Program-made: the position numbers and the translations under genes
Part shown: piece by piece, positions 30,001 to 33,804 of the stretch
Layout of the letters: the number at the start of each line of letters is the position of its first letter
Position numbering within the stretch: the stretch's first letter is position 1
Notes under the pieces: model-generated
The model's input: only the letters and a program-made list of their open reading frames with translations
What the model was told of the DNA's origin: nothing
The model's database searches: none
Assembly: GCF_001949145.1 (NCBI RefSeq)
Contig: NW_019091360.1
Span: 4,051,967 to 4,085,770 of the forward strand
Direction: 5' to 3'
DNA: 33,804 bases
Origin: Acanthaster planci
Taxonomy: Eukaryota; Echinodermata; Asteroidea; Valvatida; Acanthasteridae

Positions 30001-31068
30001 AGTTCGTGTCTCAGTACTTCCTTCATGAAACCGGACTCCATGGAATCACTGCCTATGAAGTAAAAGTCCAAGAGGACTCAGTCAAGGTGAAGACCCATGG
30101 GTCTAGACTGTTCTCTTTATTTCTGGTAACAAGTCACGTCAATCTATGTCCAGGTACGATTTGTGTACATAATCCAGATTGCTCTTTTTCCCAAGAACAA
30201 ATTCATATTTTGAAACAGCAAGAAGATTTTTTAAGCTTGCTTGGAACTTGTTTGAAGATCCCAGATATACTTGCCTAGATATTTCCATTCACAAAATCGG
30301 TGCCTTCAATTGTACTCTGAATATTTATCAAAATAATTCCTTGATAGCAATAGTTTTATTGTACCACCGGTAAGTGTGATAAATGAGACACGCTGTAGAG
30401 TGGCTTCAATGCGTGATCATGTTAGTACTTTATAATATTTGCCCCAAACGGTACCTCCTTCATATTTTTTCCATAATACACTATACTATACAGCATTCAT
30501 TACTTGTATCCATGCACCATGGATAATTCTTTCCCGGCTCTTTAATCATCTGATGCACTTTTTTCCCCTGAATATCATCACTGCAAAATTTTTCAAATGA
30601 ATGTTGTAATATATACATGTTCATGTACATTGTAAACAGGTTTGAAATAAATCACAGAATAACTTGTGCATAAAGACCACTGTGATTCTAGGACCAGCAC
30701 TAATTCTAATCCCTTTTGATAAGCTACATGCACATGTACATGTACCTGTTGATATGCTTTCAAGGTGAGGCTTATCAGGAGTCGCATGTACCTTGGCATA
30801 CAGTGTAGATGAAAAAAACCTTTACATGCCCACCACACTCACTAAGTACCCACTTACCAGTACCATCAATTTCCTCAAAATCTCCAATATTTATCAACAT
30901 GTATACATGTAGATGCACTCATACATATGTATATATATTGATAAAATAATAGATGTATTGATTAACTAGCAGTAATTCCAACAATTGCAGTGTGAATAAT
31001 TGACATTTATTATATAAGCCAGCACTTACCTCAAATTGTCTTATTAGTGGATCCGTAGACCTCCTCAT
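5..31068 (-). CDS. SLC4A2/3-like: SLC4-family anion exchanger, AE2/AE3-like (whole gene, 21 coding exons)
   Basis: Predicted electroneutral plasma-membrane anion exchanger. The span is genomic; coding exons are listed separately and total 3936 bases, 1311 residues plus stop. Order: charged N-terminal extension (about 1-342), conserved band-3 cytoplasmic domain (about 343-660), SLC4 membrane domain (about 715-1290), acidic tail (1297-1311). Family marks seen include RWIKFEED and [25 protein letters not shown] and RRRYPHY-like stretches, [38 protein letters not shown] and GLPW. E1092 matches AE1 E681 and R1141 matches AE1 R730, both typical of exchangers. All 20 introns are GT-AG with compatible phases, so the gene looks intact. 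AE2 versus AE3 cannot be settled because one invertebrate gene may be orthologous to both. Confidence 0.93.
53..1036 (-). other. Intron 20 (984 bases)
   Basis: Donor GTGAGT, acceptor TTTTTGATACTCAG after a pyrimidine-rich tract. Holds the foldback copy at 302-415. No further coding exon of the transporter tail was found here. Confidence 0.65.
302..415. repeat. Foldback repeat, copy 1
   Basis: Arms ACATGCTTGGT (302-312) and ACCAAGCATATAT (about 393-405), with CTCCTGAGCTGGTCT and TTTAAGACCA inside. The interior matches the copy at 1308-1422 in the opposite orientation. Confidence 0.65.
1037..1210 (-). CDS. SLC4A2/3-like: Coding exon 20: TM12 to TM14
   Basis: 174 bases, residues 1239-1296, phase 0 at both ends, acceptor CTATAG, donor GTGAGT. 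Reads [20 protein letters not shown] then [18 protein letters not shown] and WPELEA. K1262 aligns with AE1 K851, the second stilbene-crosslinking lysine, so that one is kept. ELEA joins exon 21 LDS as AE1 ELQCLDADD does. Confidence 0.95.
1211..1948 (-). other. Intron 19 (738 bases)
   Basis: Donor GTTTGT, acceptor CTATAG. Contains the foldback repeat copy at 1308-1422; the remainder has nothing I can name. Confidence 0.65.
1308..1422. repeat. Foldback repeat, copy 2
   Basis: Outer arms GGGAATAAATATGTGCTTGG (1308-1327) and CCAAGCACATATCTATTACC (1403-1422) pair with a few mismatches. An inner hairpin GCTGGTCTT / AAGACCAGC lies at about 1327-1352. Related to the copy at 302-415 in the neighbouring intron. 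Confidence 0.75.
1949..2118 (-). CDS. SLC4A2/3-like: Coding exon 19: TM11 region
   Basis: 170 bases, residues 1182-1238, acceptor TTTCAG, donor GTTTGT, phase 1 in and 0 out. Reads [20 protein letters not shown] then [19 protein letters not shown] and FVRM. This is close to AE2 (IPLAVLFGIFLYMGVTSLNG, PPKHHPD). The frame used here is fixed by homology; another frame on the same strand is also open but unrelated. Confidence 0.95.
2269..2465. repeat. Array of related small hairpins
   Basis: Successive short inverted repeats of one theme: TTTTCACA/TGTGAAAA at 2271-2289, TTCCCGC/GCGGGAA at 2323-2338, then CTTTTTCACACAAGTGGGAA and TTTTTCACATGAGTGTGAAA at 2413-2457, with decayed units between. Spacing is about 20-45 bases. 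An 82-codon plus-strand open frame across it is a by-product of the repeat. Confidence 0.75.
2512..2598. repeat. Three-copy 29-base minisatellite
   Basis: CCCAGTGCCATTGACACTGT plus CACTGCCTT, repeated at 2512, 2541 and 2570; the third unit has CC for GT and a diverged end. Each unit contains the near-palindrome CAGTGCCATTGACACTG. Confidence 0.95.
2910..3163 (-). CDS. SLC4A2/3-like: Coding exon 18: TM9 and TM10
   Basis: 254 bases, residues 1097-1182, donor GTAAAT, acceptor GTACAG with a modest pyrimidine tract. Reads [18 protein letters not shown] (the same spacing as AE and NBC), [25 protein letters not shown] and [16 protein letters not shown]1141 aligns with AE1 R730, the positive charge at the end of TM10 used for anion binding. 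KEHKL is the NBC form of the motif. Confidence 0.95.
3164..3721 (-). other. Intron 17 (558 bases)
   Basis: Donor GTAAGC, acceptor AACGTACAG. Nothing else seen. Confidence 0.65.
3722..3888 (-). CDS. SLC4A2/3-like: Coding exon 17: outer loop 4 and TM8, with the exchanger glutamate
   Basis: 167 bases, residues 1042-1097, acceptor TTTCTTTTGCAG, donor GTAAGC, phase 0 in and 2 out. Contains [20 protein letters not shown] and [11 protein letters not shown]1092 aligns with AE1 E681; sodium-coupled relatives have Asp there (FMDQQIT). The AE1 glycosylation sequon of this loop (N642) is absent, and the SQIT stretch after the glutamate reads ILLT. Confidence 0.96.
3889..4410 (-). other. Intron 16 (522 bases)
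   Basis: Donor GTAAGA, acceptor TTTCTTTTGCAG. AT-rich; nothing else seen. Confidence 0.65.
4411..4500 (-). CDS. SLC4A2/3-like: Coding exon 16: TM7
   Basis: 90 bases, residues 1012-1041, phase 0 at both ends, acceptor TCTCTCTAAACAG, donor GTAAGA. Reads [20 protein letters not shown] then YLIQNTYTQ, matching AE RRVIGDFGVPIAILIMVLVD and DTYTQ. The GDFG aspartate is asparagine (GNFG, N1018) here. Confidence 0.96.
4711..5124 (-). CDS. SLC4A2/3-like: Coding exon 15: large outer loop 3 and TM6
   Basis: 414 bases, residues 874-1011, acceptor CCTGTTCTCCAG, donor GTGAGT. A loop of about 105 residues (AE1: about 25) runs from TVCANPLL to PRPNTALLS. It has four cysteines (876, 885, 956, 970) and three N-glycosylation sequons (N899, N905, N915) and is rich in His, Ser and Thr. 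It is followed by [12 protein letters not shown] and RNSSFLGR, as in AE2. The whole loop sits in one exon, and the frame is open across it. Confidence 0.95.
5420..5614 (-). CDS. SLC4A2/3-like: Coding exon 14: TM4 and TM5
   Basis: 195 bases, residues 809-873, phase 0 at both ends, acceptor TTGTTTGACAG, donor GTGAGT. Starts FCETIGIE (AE1: FCETNGLE), then [24 protein letters not shown] and [11 protein letters not shown], all AE-like. At the outer end AE1 has FSKLIK; here it is YLGLYH, so both lysines, including the stilbene-reactive K539, are absent. Confidence 0.96.
5615..6264 (-). other. Intron 13 (650 bases)
   Basis: Donor GTAAGT, acceptor TTGTTTGACAG. A 101-codon plus-strand open frame at 5841-6146 has no recognisable domain and is taken as chance. 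No repeat seen. Confidence 0.65.
6265..6413 (-). CDS. SLC4A2/3-like: Coding exon 13: TM2 and TM3
   Basis: 149 bases, residues 759-808, acceptor TCTTCAG, donor GTAAGT, phase 1 in and 0 out. Reads [18 protein letters not shown] then the helix-break motif [13 protein letters not shown] and LLVFEE. In AE1-3 this motif is GAQPLLVVGFSGP, while NBCe1 has AGQPLTILSSTGP, so it is partly of the sodium-bicarbonate type while the following LLVFEE is AE type. Confidence 0.96.
6711..6929 (-). CDS. SLC4A2/3-like: Coding exon 12: entry to the membrane domain and TM1
   Basis: 219 bases, residues 686-759, acceptor TTTTCAG, donor GTGAGT. Contains [29 protein letters not shown] and [20 protein letters not shown]. 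The YPHYxSDITDAF match is closest to AE1 and AE2, which argues for the exchanger branch. C747 replaces an alanine common in vertebrate AEs. Confidence 0.96.
6930..7570 (-). other. Intron 11 (641 bases) with a foldback
   Basis: Donor GTAGGA, acceptor TTTTCAG. Contains the foldback at 7125-7230; nothing else recognised. Confidence 0.65.
7125..7230. repeat. Imperfect foldback
   Basis: The left arm at about 7125-7174 ends CAGTACAGTACTCAG and the right arm at about 7187-7230 starts CTGAGTACTATACTG; outer parts pair as TTACCAAAA with TTTTGGTAA. About 45-base arms with several mismatches and a 12-base centre that includes ATCGAT. Likely a small foldback element. Confidence 0.7.
7571..7775 (-). CDS. 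SLC4A2/3-like: Coding exon 11: end of the cytoplasmic domain
   Basis: 205 bases, residues 618-686, acceptor TTTGGCAG, donor GTAGGA, phase 0 in and 1 out. Includes [23 protein letters not shown] and a basic helix [13 protein letters not shown], as in the AE family just before the membrane domain. The W in the PPGDWD motif resembles the sodium-bicarbonate branch (PPGEWD) more than AE2. Confidence 0.94.
7776..8163 (-). other. Intron 10 (388 bases)
   Basis: Donor GTAGGT, acceptor TTTGGCAG. Nothing else seen. Confidence 0.65.
8164..8490 (-). CDS. SLC4A2/3-like: Coding exon 10: core of the band-3 cytoplasmic domain
   Basis: 327 bases, residues 509-617, phase 0 at both ends, acceptor TTTATCAG, donor GTAGGT. 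A poly-Asn stretch is followed by the conserved core: [35 protein letters not shown] and [16 protein letters not shown]. This is one of the strongest family signatures in the window, present in AE and sodium-coupled SLC4 proteins alike. Confidence 0.96.
8793..9035. repeat. Possible MITE-like element with 10-base terminal inverted repeats
   Basis: ATGGTGCTGC at 8793-8802 is mirrored exactly by GCAGCACCAT at 9026-9035. Internal words such as AAGCAGAAAAG, CTGCTTACTATAGCAG and GTAAGCACCA are partial repeats of the same theme. No clean target duplication was found at the flanks. Confidence 0.45.
9645..9696. repeat. Three-copy 18-base tandem repeat
   Basis: TTGTGAAATATTTCCA at 9645 and 9663, and a diverged ATGTGAAATATTGTTG at 9681, spaced 18 bases apart. 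Confidence 0.8.
10159..10318 (-). CDS. SLC4A2/3-like: Coding exon 9: variable linker of the cytoplasmic domain
   Basis: 160 bases, residues 455-508, acceptor CTGTTTCCCTGACAG, donor GTAAGA, phase 2 in and 0 out. Low-complexity, rich in Ser, Thr, Asn and Pro. It includes [16 protein letters not shown], a cluster of possible kinase sites. It falls in the same position as the poorly conserved loop of AE2 that carries the FPRN and GSLGSLL motifs. The identity comes from position and phase. Confidence 0.82.
10319..11025 (-). other. Intron 8 (707 bases)
   Basis: Donor GTAAGC, acceptor TTTCCCTGACAG. No open frame or repeat that I can support. Confidence 0.6.
11026..11164 (-). CDS. SLC4A2/3-like: Coding exon 8: band-3 cytoplasmic domain
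   Basis: 139 bases, residues 409-455, acceptor TTATCACAG, donor GTAAGC, phase 1 in and 2 out. The stretch [20 protein letters not shown], followed by a helix and [11 protein letters not shown], aligns with the VLLDL, VVEQMV and LLLKHSH parts of AE2 without large gaps. Confidence 0.92.
11165..11933 (-). other. Intron 7 (769 bases), with a 51-base tandem duplication
   Basis: Donor GTGAGT, acceptor TTATCACAG. Contains the duplicated open segment at 11776-11877 beside exon 7. A GAGACGTAGCCGAAGTTGAG-like stretch at 11260-11290 recurs inverted near 11440-11490 (GGGGACGAAGCCTGAGACAG, AGTTGAGTAT), so the interval 11250-11490 is probably a small foldback element with arms of about 45 bases. Confidence 0.6.
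11776..11877. repeat. Two-copy 51-base tandem duplication, open in frame
   Basis: Two adjacent units with two or three differences. On the minus strand the unit is 17 codons ([17 protein letters not shown] and [17 protein letters not shown]) inside a frame open from 11913 to 11674. The segment has an acceptor-like TGTTCTCGCAG at 11898 and a consensus GTAAGT donor at 11759, but it starts only 36 bases past the exon 7 donor and ends in a phase that does not fit exon 8. Confidence 0.8.
11934..12132 (-). CDS. SLC4A2/3-like: Coding exon 7: start of the band-3 cytoplasmic domain
   Basis: 199 bases, residues 343-409, acceptor TTGATAG, donor GTGAGT. Contains [16 protein letters not shown] and [15 protein letters not shown], nearly identical to AE2/AE3 around the segment that carries AE2 pH sensitivity. 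Relative to AE2 there is a short insertion after FVELDEL ([12 protein letters not shown]). A 51-base duplicated open frame lies just beyond the donor. Confidence 0.93.
12133..12746 (-). other. Intron 6 (614 bases)
   Basis: Donor GTATTG, acceptor TTGATAG. Overlapping short open frames at 12390-12605 have no recognisable product. No repeat seen. Confidence 0.6.
12747..12862 (-). CDS. SLC4A2/3-like: Coding exon 6: arginine-rich linker before the band-3 domain
   Basis: 116 bases, residues 304-342, phase 1 in and 0 out, acceptor CCCAAAAG, donor GTATTG. It reads [14 protein letters not shown] and ends SHKPHE, matching the HRFEDVPGVRRH and HKPHE segments of AE2 in the same order. The serine/threonine-rich middle is not conserved. 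It joins exon 7 to give HKPHE then LFVELDEL. Confidence 0.85.
13387..13408. repeat. Short perfect palindrome
   Basis: ATCTCTTTCT and AGAAAGAGAT with a two-base spacer. Lies in intron 5 with no other context. Confidence 0.7.
16551..16631 (-). CDS. Possible alternative cassette exon (81 bases)
   Basis: Acceptor GTTCATGCAG after a pyrimidine-rich tract, and donor GTGAGC, bound 81 bases. In the only useful frame it reads [20 protein letters not shown] then EAKYSSP, without a stop. Phase 1 in and out matches the exon 5 to exon 6 junction exactly, so inclusion would add 27 residues and change S304 to glycine at the exon 6 side. No homology supports it, and skipping gives the better AE2 match (SHRYDD). 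Confidence 0.35.
17106..17303. repeat. Dispersed repeat, copy A
   Basis: Aligns without gaps to 18198-18395 over 198 bases in the same orientation, about 73 percent identical by hand count. It begins CCATATGCACGTCAACACTT and holds a hairpin TGTCAAAAT ... ATTTTGACA. Both copies are open in matching frames on both strands, but the differences are spread over all codon positions, so it does not look like a conserved protein. Confidence 0.85.
18198..18395. repeat. Dispersed repeat, copy B
   Basis: Partner of the copy at 17106-17303, about 1.1 kb away in the same intron and orientation. The hairpin is retained as GTCAAAA ... TTTTGAC although the loop differs. The edges are not sharp and no terminal inverted repeat or target duplication is visible. 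Confidence 0.85.
20353..20723 (-). other. Open extension of exon 5 past its donor
   Basis: The exon 5 frame stays open for about 120 further codons to 20353. It contains [20 protein letters not shown], then [18 protein letters not shown], a charged composition like exon 3. Downstream donors include a consensus GTAAGT at 20508 (phase 0, out of frame with exon 6) and phase-1 candidates GTAGCC and GTAAAG that would keep frame. It could be a longer splice form, or decayed coding sequence. Confidence 0.35.
20724..20884 (-). CDS. SLC4A2/3-like: Coding exon 5: N-terminal extension, serine/proline region
   Basis: 161 bases, residues 250-304, donor GTGAGT at 20723. It includes [19 protein letters not shown] and DQHALQRIA. 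The end plus exon 6 gives IASHRYDD, matching the KSHRFED stretch of AE2, so this junction is well supported although the intron is 7.9 kb. The acceptor could be at 20884 (CACAG) or at 20899 (TTAAG, adding five residues); both keep phase. The frame stays open beyond the donor to 20353, a possible longer exon form. Confidence 0.75.
21112..21146 (-). CDS. SLC4A2/3-like: Coding exon 4: 35-base micro-exon
   Basis: Bounded by acceptor TTATTTTTTTCAG and donor GTAAAT, it reads [11 protein letters not shown] plus two bases. It is needed to connect exon 3 (phase 0 out) with exon 5, which begins with one base. No other exon in this interval was found that fixes the phase. There is no homology, so this exon rests on splice sites and reading-frame arithmetic alone. 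Confidence 0.6.
21147..22534 (-). other. Intron 3 (1.4 kb)
   Basis: Donor GTGAGA, acceptor TTTTTTTCAG. AT-rich. I see no element, open frame with support, or structured repeat, apart from the pyrimidine tract before exon 4. Confidence 0.6.
22535..23025 (-). CDS. SLC4A2/3-like: Coding exon 3: acidic, low-complexity N-terminal segment
   Basis: The largest exon: 491 bases, residues 75-238, acceptor CCTCCTCCAACAG, donor GTGAGA, phase 1 in and 0 out. It opens with a histidine- and arginine-containing stretch like the HHPLS region of AE2, has RRS and RRFSLG motifs that could be basophilic kinase sites, then a long acidic and lysine-rich tract ([17 protein letters not shown]). Vertebrate AE2/AE3 also have acidic N-terminal clusters, but the sequence itself is not conserved. 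The open frame runs past both splice sites, so its ends rest on splice signals and phase. Confidence 0.78.
23935..24115 (+). mobile_element. Possible tRNA-derived SINE
   Basis: GGGTTGGAATCCCACCC at about 24007 matches the RNA polymerase III B-box pattern GGTTCRANNCC with one mismatch, in the setting of a tRNA T-arm (GAGGTCATGGGTT then GGAATCCCACCC). An AGCGCACTGCTCTGTAGCGA stretch about 65 bases upstream could be the remains of the A-box half. The unit ends in an A-rich tract at 24100-24115. No second copy is in the window, and the A-box is poor, so this is tentative. Confidence 0.35.
24440..24670. repeat. GGGAGACAT repeat cluster with a palindrome
   Basis: A perfect palindrome TAGGGAGACATT / AATGTCTCCCTA (24485-24496 and 24499-24510) has only two bases between its arms. 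GGGAGACATCGG stands about 20 bases upstream and GGAATGTCTCCC, inverted, at about 24661. The direct and inverted words at the edges suggest a small foldback element of about 200 bases, without clear ends. Confidence 0.5.
25618..25801 (-). CDS. SLC4A2/3-like: Coding exon 2: N-terminal extension
   Basis: Acceptor CCCAACAG and donor GTAAGT bound 184 bases, phase 0 in and phase 1 out (residues 14-75). It includes [12 protein letters not shown] and RRFSEYDFH, which resemble the weakly conserved start of AE2 and AE3, where a short acidic helix is followed by an EDFEYHR-like motif. The role of this region in relatives is regulatory rather than transport. Its in-frame ATG at about 25786 is an alternative start candidate. 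Confidence 0.75.
26088..26166. repeat. Two-copy 41-base tandem repeat
   Basis: TTCAAAACTGAATAC is followed by GAAACTGAAGAGAAAAATC, then repeated 41 bases later with one or two changes. An AATTCAAATTTC stretch just upstream may be a decayed partial copy. Confidence 0.85.
27281..27400. repeat. Six-copy 20-base minisatellite
   Basis: Six contiguous 20-base units of TTGGTTAGATGTTTAGCTTA. Variants are CT for TT at the start of units 1 and 5, and ACC for AGC in unit 3. The near identity suggests recent expansion, and copy number is likely to vary. Confidence 0.97.
27546..28122. mobile_element. Short hAT-like non-autonomous DNA transposon
   Basis: Perfect 8-base direct repeats GCCACATG flank the element at 27538-27545 and 28123-28130, the length used by hAT transposases. 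The ends are imperfect inverted repeats: left CAGAGTTGGAGTACT, right (reverse complement) CAGTGATGTAGTCGA, both starting CAG as is usual for hAT. The interior is rich in TACTCGA and GAGTACTT words. At 577 bases with no transposase it must depend on a partner. It lies in intron 1. Confidence 0.82.
31030..31068 (-). CDS. SLC4A2/3-like: Coding exon 1: start codon and first 13 residues
   Basis: The frame opens ATG and reads [13 protein letters not shown], then a consensus GTAAGT donor. An in-frame TAA lies four codons upstream, so this ATG is the first possible start of this exon, and the -3 base is A. The exon ends in phase 0 and joins exon 2 cleanly. No homology supports these 13 residues; the call rests on splice signals and phase. 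A second in-frame ATG near 25786 in exon 2 could serve another transcript. Confidence 0.65.
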
Positions 31069-32110
31069 GATGAAAAATTACTATATCAATTTACACTGAT
31101 CACAACAACAGTTAATGTCCATCTCCTCCGACAGTAAATTGGGAAAAAACACCACTGAAGTCACTGAAAGTTCACAGCATATGTTTGGTGAAAATTGGTC
31201 TTCTCTGAAACCTGCACAAACATGTAGTTGATTCAATTTCCAAAGCTGCCAAACCAATGCTAGAAAAGAAATGAAGAAGAAATTAGGGGAAAAAAGAGCG
31301 GAGACAACAGGTACTTGAGAGTTGCTGAACCATTCCTGACAAATTGGCCCTAGCCACTTCTAATCAATCTTCCAGCTTTTATATATCCAAACACCAGAGT
31401 TAAAACACAGCAGACTGCCAGCCAAGTTCAGTGTTATTATATTTAGTCCAAGAACTACGTGGAGGCACAGAAATACACGTAAAGTTGCGTGTCTGTGCAT
31501 GTCTTTATGGTGCATGTACCTCAGAGGTGAAGTCAGCAAAGAGTGTCGCACAGGATGTGTTCAATACTTGACTGAGCTAAACTCGTCTTTCCTGCAGACA
31601 ATAACTGTAGTTTGACATGCAAGAAGCATTCTTGATGACGTCTAGAACCAGATCTCTTAATGATTAAAATTTCCACACGTCATCATGGCCCGACATCCTA
31701 GACACCATTATTACAAACATTCCAAATTGGCATGGACCATGACAATCCACACAGTACAACCTAGGAACAGTGCAAAACGTTATTTTTGTCAAGATTTCCT
31801 CAAAAGCTTTATGTTAAACATATGATCTGCACGAAACATCTGCAGCTAGACATACATGTATCTTACACATGGCCTTAAGTTATTATCAATGATCAGACTT
31901 CATCAACAACCAAACTTGACCAGTTAAGCCGAGTCCCAGTTTCTGTTTTGTGTCCACAATGCACTTCAGCTGGAAAAGGATAATCAACGATGCAATTTGC
32001 CCATGAAATGTTCGCACTTTATCAACCATCTAATTACTGCAGGAGGTTTTTAAAGTCCGCACTCCAGGGTTATGGCTGATGGTTTGCTCATGAAGATCAT
32101 GAACATAGAT

Positions 32111-32233
32111 CATCAATAGGTGGAAAGGCTTGCGGTAGCACCATGCGAAGGAATATATTTTCAGAACCACACATACTCATAAGAGATATATTCCTTAGCC
32201 TGGTGCTACCGCAAGCCTTTCCAACTATTGCTG
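32111..32233. repeat. Long foldback (inverted repeat)
   Basis: The inner 37-base arms at 32122-32158 and 32186-32222 differ at three positions by eye and are separated by 27 bases. The core of the arm is GGAAAGGCTTGCGGTAGCAC. Weaker pairing extends each arm outward by about 10 bases (CAATAGG against CTATTG). No target duplication is obvious. Its size suits either a tiny foldback transposon or, if transcribed, a hairpin RNA. Confidence 0.85.
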
Positions 32234-33067
32234 TATTTCACCATGAATAGCCTGAAATTCCCTCATACATTTAGATCATCCACAACCAACAATCAGACAT
32301 AATCAACAATTCACAGGATCCACAGCTTCTGATGATACTGGGCTCCACTTGTGCTGGACTTCCACGCACACTTAATATTGACTCATTACTCTGCATGACT
32401 ACTATAGCACTGTGACTGACGCATATCAGCTGCGTCAGATGATTCCTTTGAGCTCAAAGTTCAGTTGCAACTGGACTGCAATCTCATAATACAGGTCACT
32501 CCGCTGAGCTTATCTTTGGGTTTTAAAGAGGATAGTCAGTTGAAGGATAACCGCTTTAAAAGCTTTAAACTCCACTATCATTATTTCGTTAATCTACCAG
32601 TCACAATGAGTAACTTTTTGAGAATTGACGACAAGCAAATATCACTTCTTGTCATTAGTATCCAGACCAAGGAGCATTCCTTTTGAGAAAGTCTTTCAAG
32701 GAAATCAAATTGGTGCCCTCTGCGCAACACCAGAATAGCGGTACCTCACTGACAACTTATCAGTTAATTATCACTGAATTATACATTTACCTGGGAAAAT
32801 GCATGTTTAACAAGTGTTTTTACTTAGAAAAGGTAGAGTGAATAAAATGTTACATACAGTATGAAGATAAAATATCATGAGTAGGCAGCACCTTCATTCA
32901 CACAACAACATGGACAGGTACTTTTGCAGTTTTAATAATGGATTTTGCCCTTACATGTACATGACACAGTTTTGCCTTTGCAGATGTTAAAAATTGGCTT
33001 GCTATTAATTTTCTAGAAATGGAACTTTCTAGAAATACTGTTAATTCTGGACACTCACAGGCATAAA

Positions 33068-33182
33068 CACCAGGGAATCAAGTCGGGCTTTGTTCATACA
33101 GTGCAGCTTGCAACCCAATGTCTGCACAGTACCCCATCATCTACCACCTGCTGCCTGAACAAAGCCAGCTATGCCACCAGGG
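33068..33182. repeat. Inverted repeat flanked by 8-base direct repeat
   Basis: CACCAGGG occurs at 33068-33075 and again at 33175-33182. Between them, GGCTTTGTTCA near 33086-33096 is mirrored by TGAACAAAGCC at 33156-33166. This could be a small insertion with a target duplication, but the inverted repeat is short and not at the very ends. Confidence 0.35.
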
Positions 33183-33804
33183 CCTGACTAATTGATAGAT
33201 TTAAGACCTTGACCATAACTGCCCACAATCTGCCTTATGCACCTACATTATGAGGCCAGTTAACTACCGGCCAATGGTCACATGAAGTTTTCACTAAAAA
33301 GACTTGGACTACAGGTTCACGACCCAAGCTCGATTTGTAAATCACTTTCATCTGCAATTGTTTTGACCAATTCAGATGAAAGTATCAAAACAAGCTCACT
33401 TTTAATGTTAATCCTAAAGGACTGTATGGAGAAAGTTCCAAAGTAGGCCTACATGGATCTACACAGATCTGGAACTGACAGTCAAAATAGCCAACTTGGA
33501 CCTAGTAATGAATATCACATTTTCATATAATGCTCTCTCCTTATGGTTTCTTTTGAGCGTAAATTGCATAATCATGTTTAGTCAAGAAAAGATGAACAAA
33601 TGTGATTTCGCTTCATTTTCCAAACTGTAGAGTCAAGATCATACATGTAAATCCCATTTGTTTAAAATACAGTATTTATGATCTTGACCTTTTTACCTTA
33701 AAATTAAACTACACAGCACAGCACCGGAACCAATCAATTGTTGTGAACAAAATACTACTGTGTTAACAAGTGGATGAAGCCAGCCATCACACCGTGGTAC
33801 ACAA

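Larger units (their letters stand above)
25802..31029 (-). other. Intron 1 (5.2 kb): repeats, no supported gene
   Basis: Donor GTAAGT, acceptor CCCAACAG. Contents listed separately: a hAT-like element (27546-28122), a six-copy 20-base minisatellite (27281-27400) and a two-copy 41-base tandem repeat (26088-26166). ACATGTAC-type microsatellite patches occur near 26675 and 30730. Short open frames on the plus strand around 28462-30278 have no recognisable domain or splice support. Size and position at the 5' end would suit intronic regulatory elements, but none can be shown. Confidence 0.7.
31069..33804 (-). other. 5' flank and presumed 5' UTR of the exchanger gene
   Basis: Upstream of the start codon. 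The 5' UTR extends to an unknown transcription start; an acceptor-like TTGTTGTGATCAG about 50 bases before the ATG could mean a further non-coding exon. I see no convincing TATA box or initiator. The region holds the foldback at 32111-32233, the inverted repeat at 33068-33182, a hairpin at 33632-33688 (14 of 15 pairs) and no supported gene. Confidence 0.45.

Noticed and set aside
29925-30278. 117-codon plus-strand open frame in intron 1
   Set aside because: No recognisable domain, no convincing splice sites or promoter, and composition like the surrounding AT-rich sequence.

Overview
This window is intron-rich, AT-leaning animal DNA. It holds one recognisable gene, read on the minus strand across almost its whole length. 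The gene is an SLC4-family anion exchanger of the long AE2/AE3 type. I could chain 21 coding exons from a start codon at 31068 to a stop codon at 5-7. Every intron is GT-AG, every exon phase matches its neighbours, and the exon lengths add to 3936 bases (1311 residues plus stop), against about 1240 for vertebrate AE2/AE3. The window shows neither species nor tissue. An AE2/AE3-type gene that is clearly diverged from the vertebrate proteins, among many short foldback elements and ACATGTAC-type microsatellites, suggests an invertebrate, probably marine; that is inference.

Layout, in transcript order (right to left). 33804-31069: 5' flank and 5' UTR, with a strong foldback and a second inverted repeat. 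31068-20724: exons 1-5, the divergent, charged N-terminal extension; introns 1-3 carry a short hAT-like element with a perfect 8-base target duplication, minisatellites and a possible tRNA-derived SINE. 20723-12863: a 7.9 kb intron with two related copies of an unknown repeat and a possible 81-base cassette exon. 12862-7571: exons 6-11, the conserved cytoplasmic band-3 domain. 6929-1037: exons 12-20, the membrane transport domain. 52-5: exon 21, the short acidic C-terminal tail.

Predicted role: a plasma-membrane anion exchanger (chloride for bicarbonate in known relatives) used in pH and bicarbonate handling. The AE-type glutamate in the eighth membrane helix, the arginine of the tenth and the late stilbene-reactive lysine are kept. 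The first stilbene-site lysine is missing, the third-helix motif resembles the sodium-bicarbonate branch, and the third outer loop is very long with four cysteines and three glycosylation sequons.

I saw no second protein gene, tRNA, rRNA or CRISPR array that I can support. The hunt section is mostly about this unusual transporter, possible alternative exons and small foldback-type repeats in the introns. Residue alignments to human AE1, AE2 and NBCe1 are from memory and by eye, with no search run.
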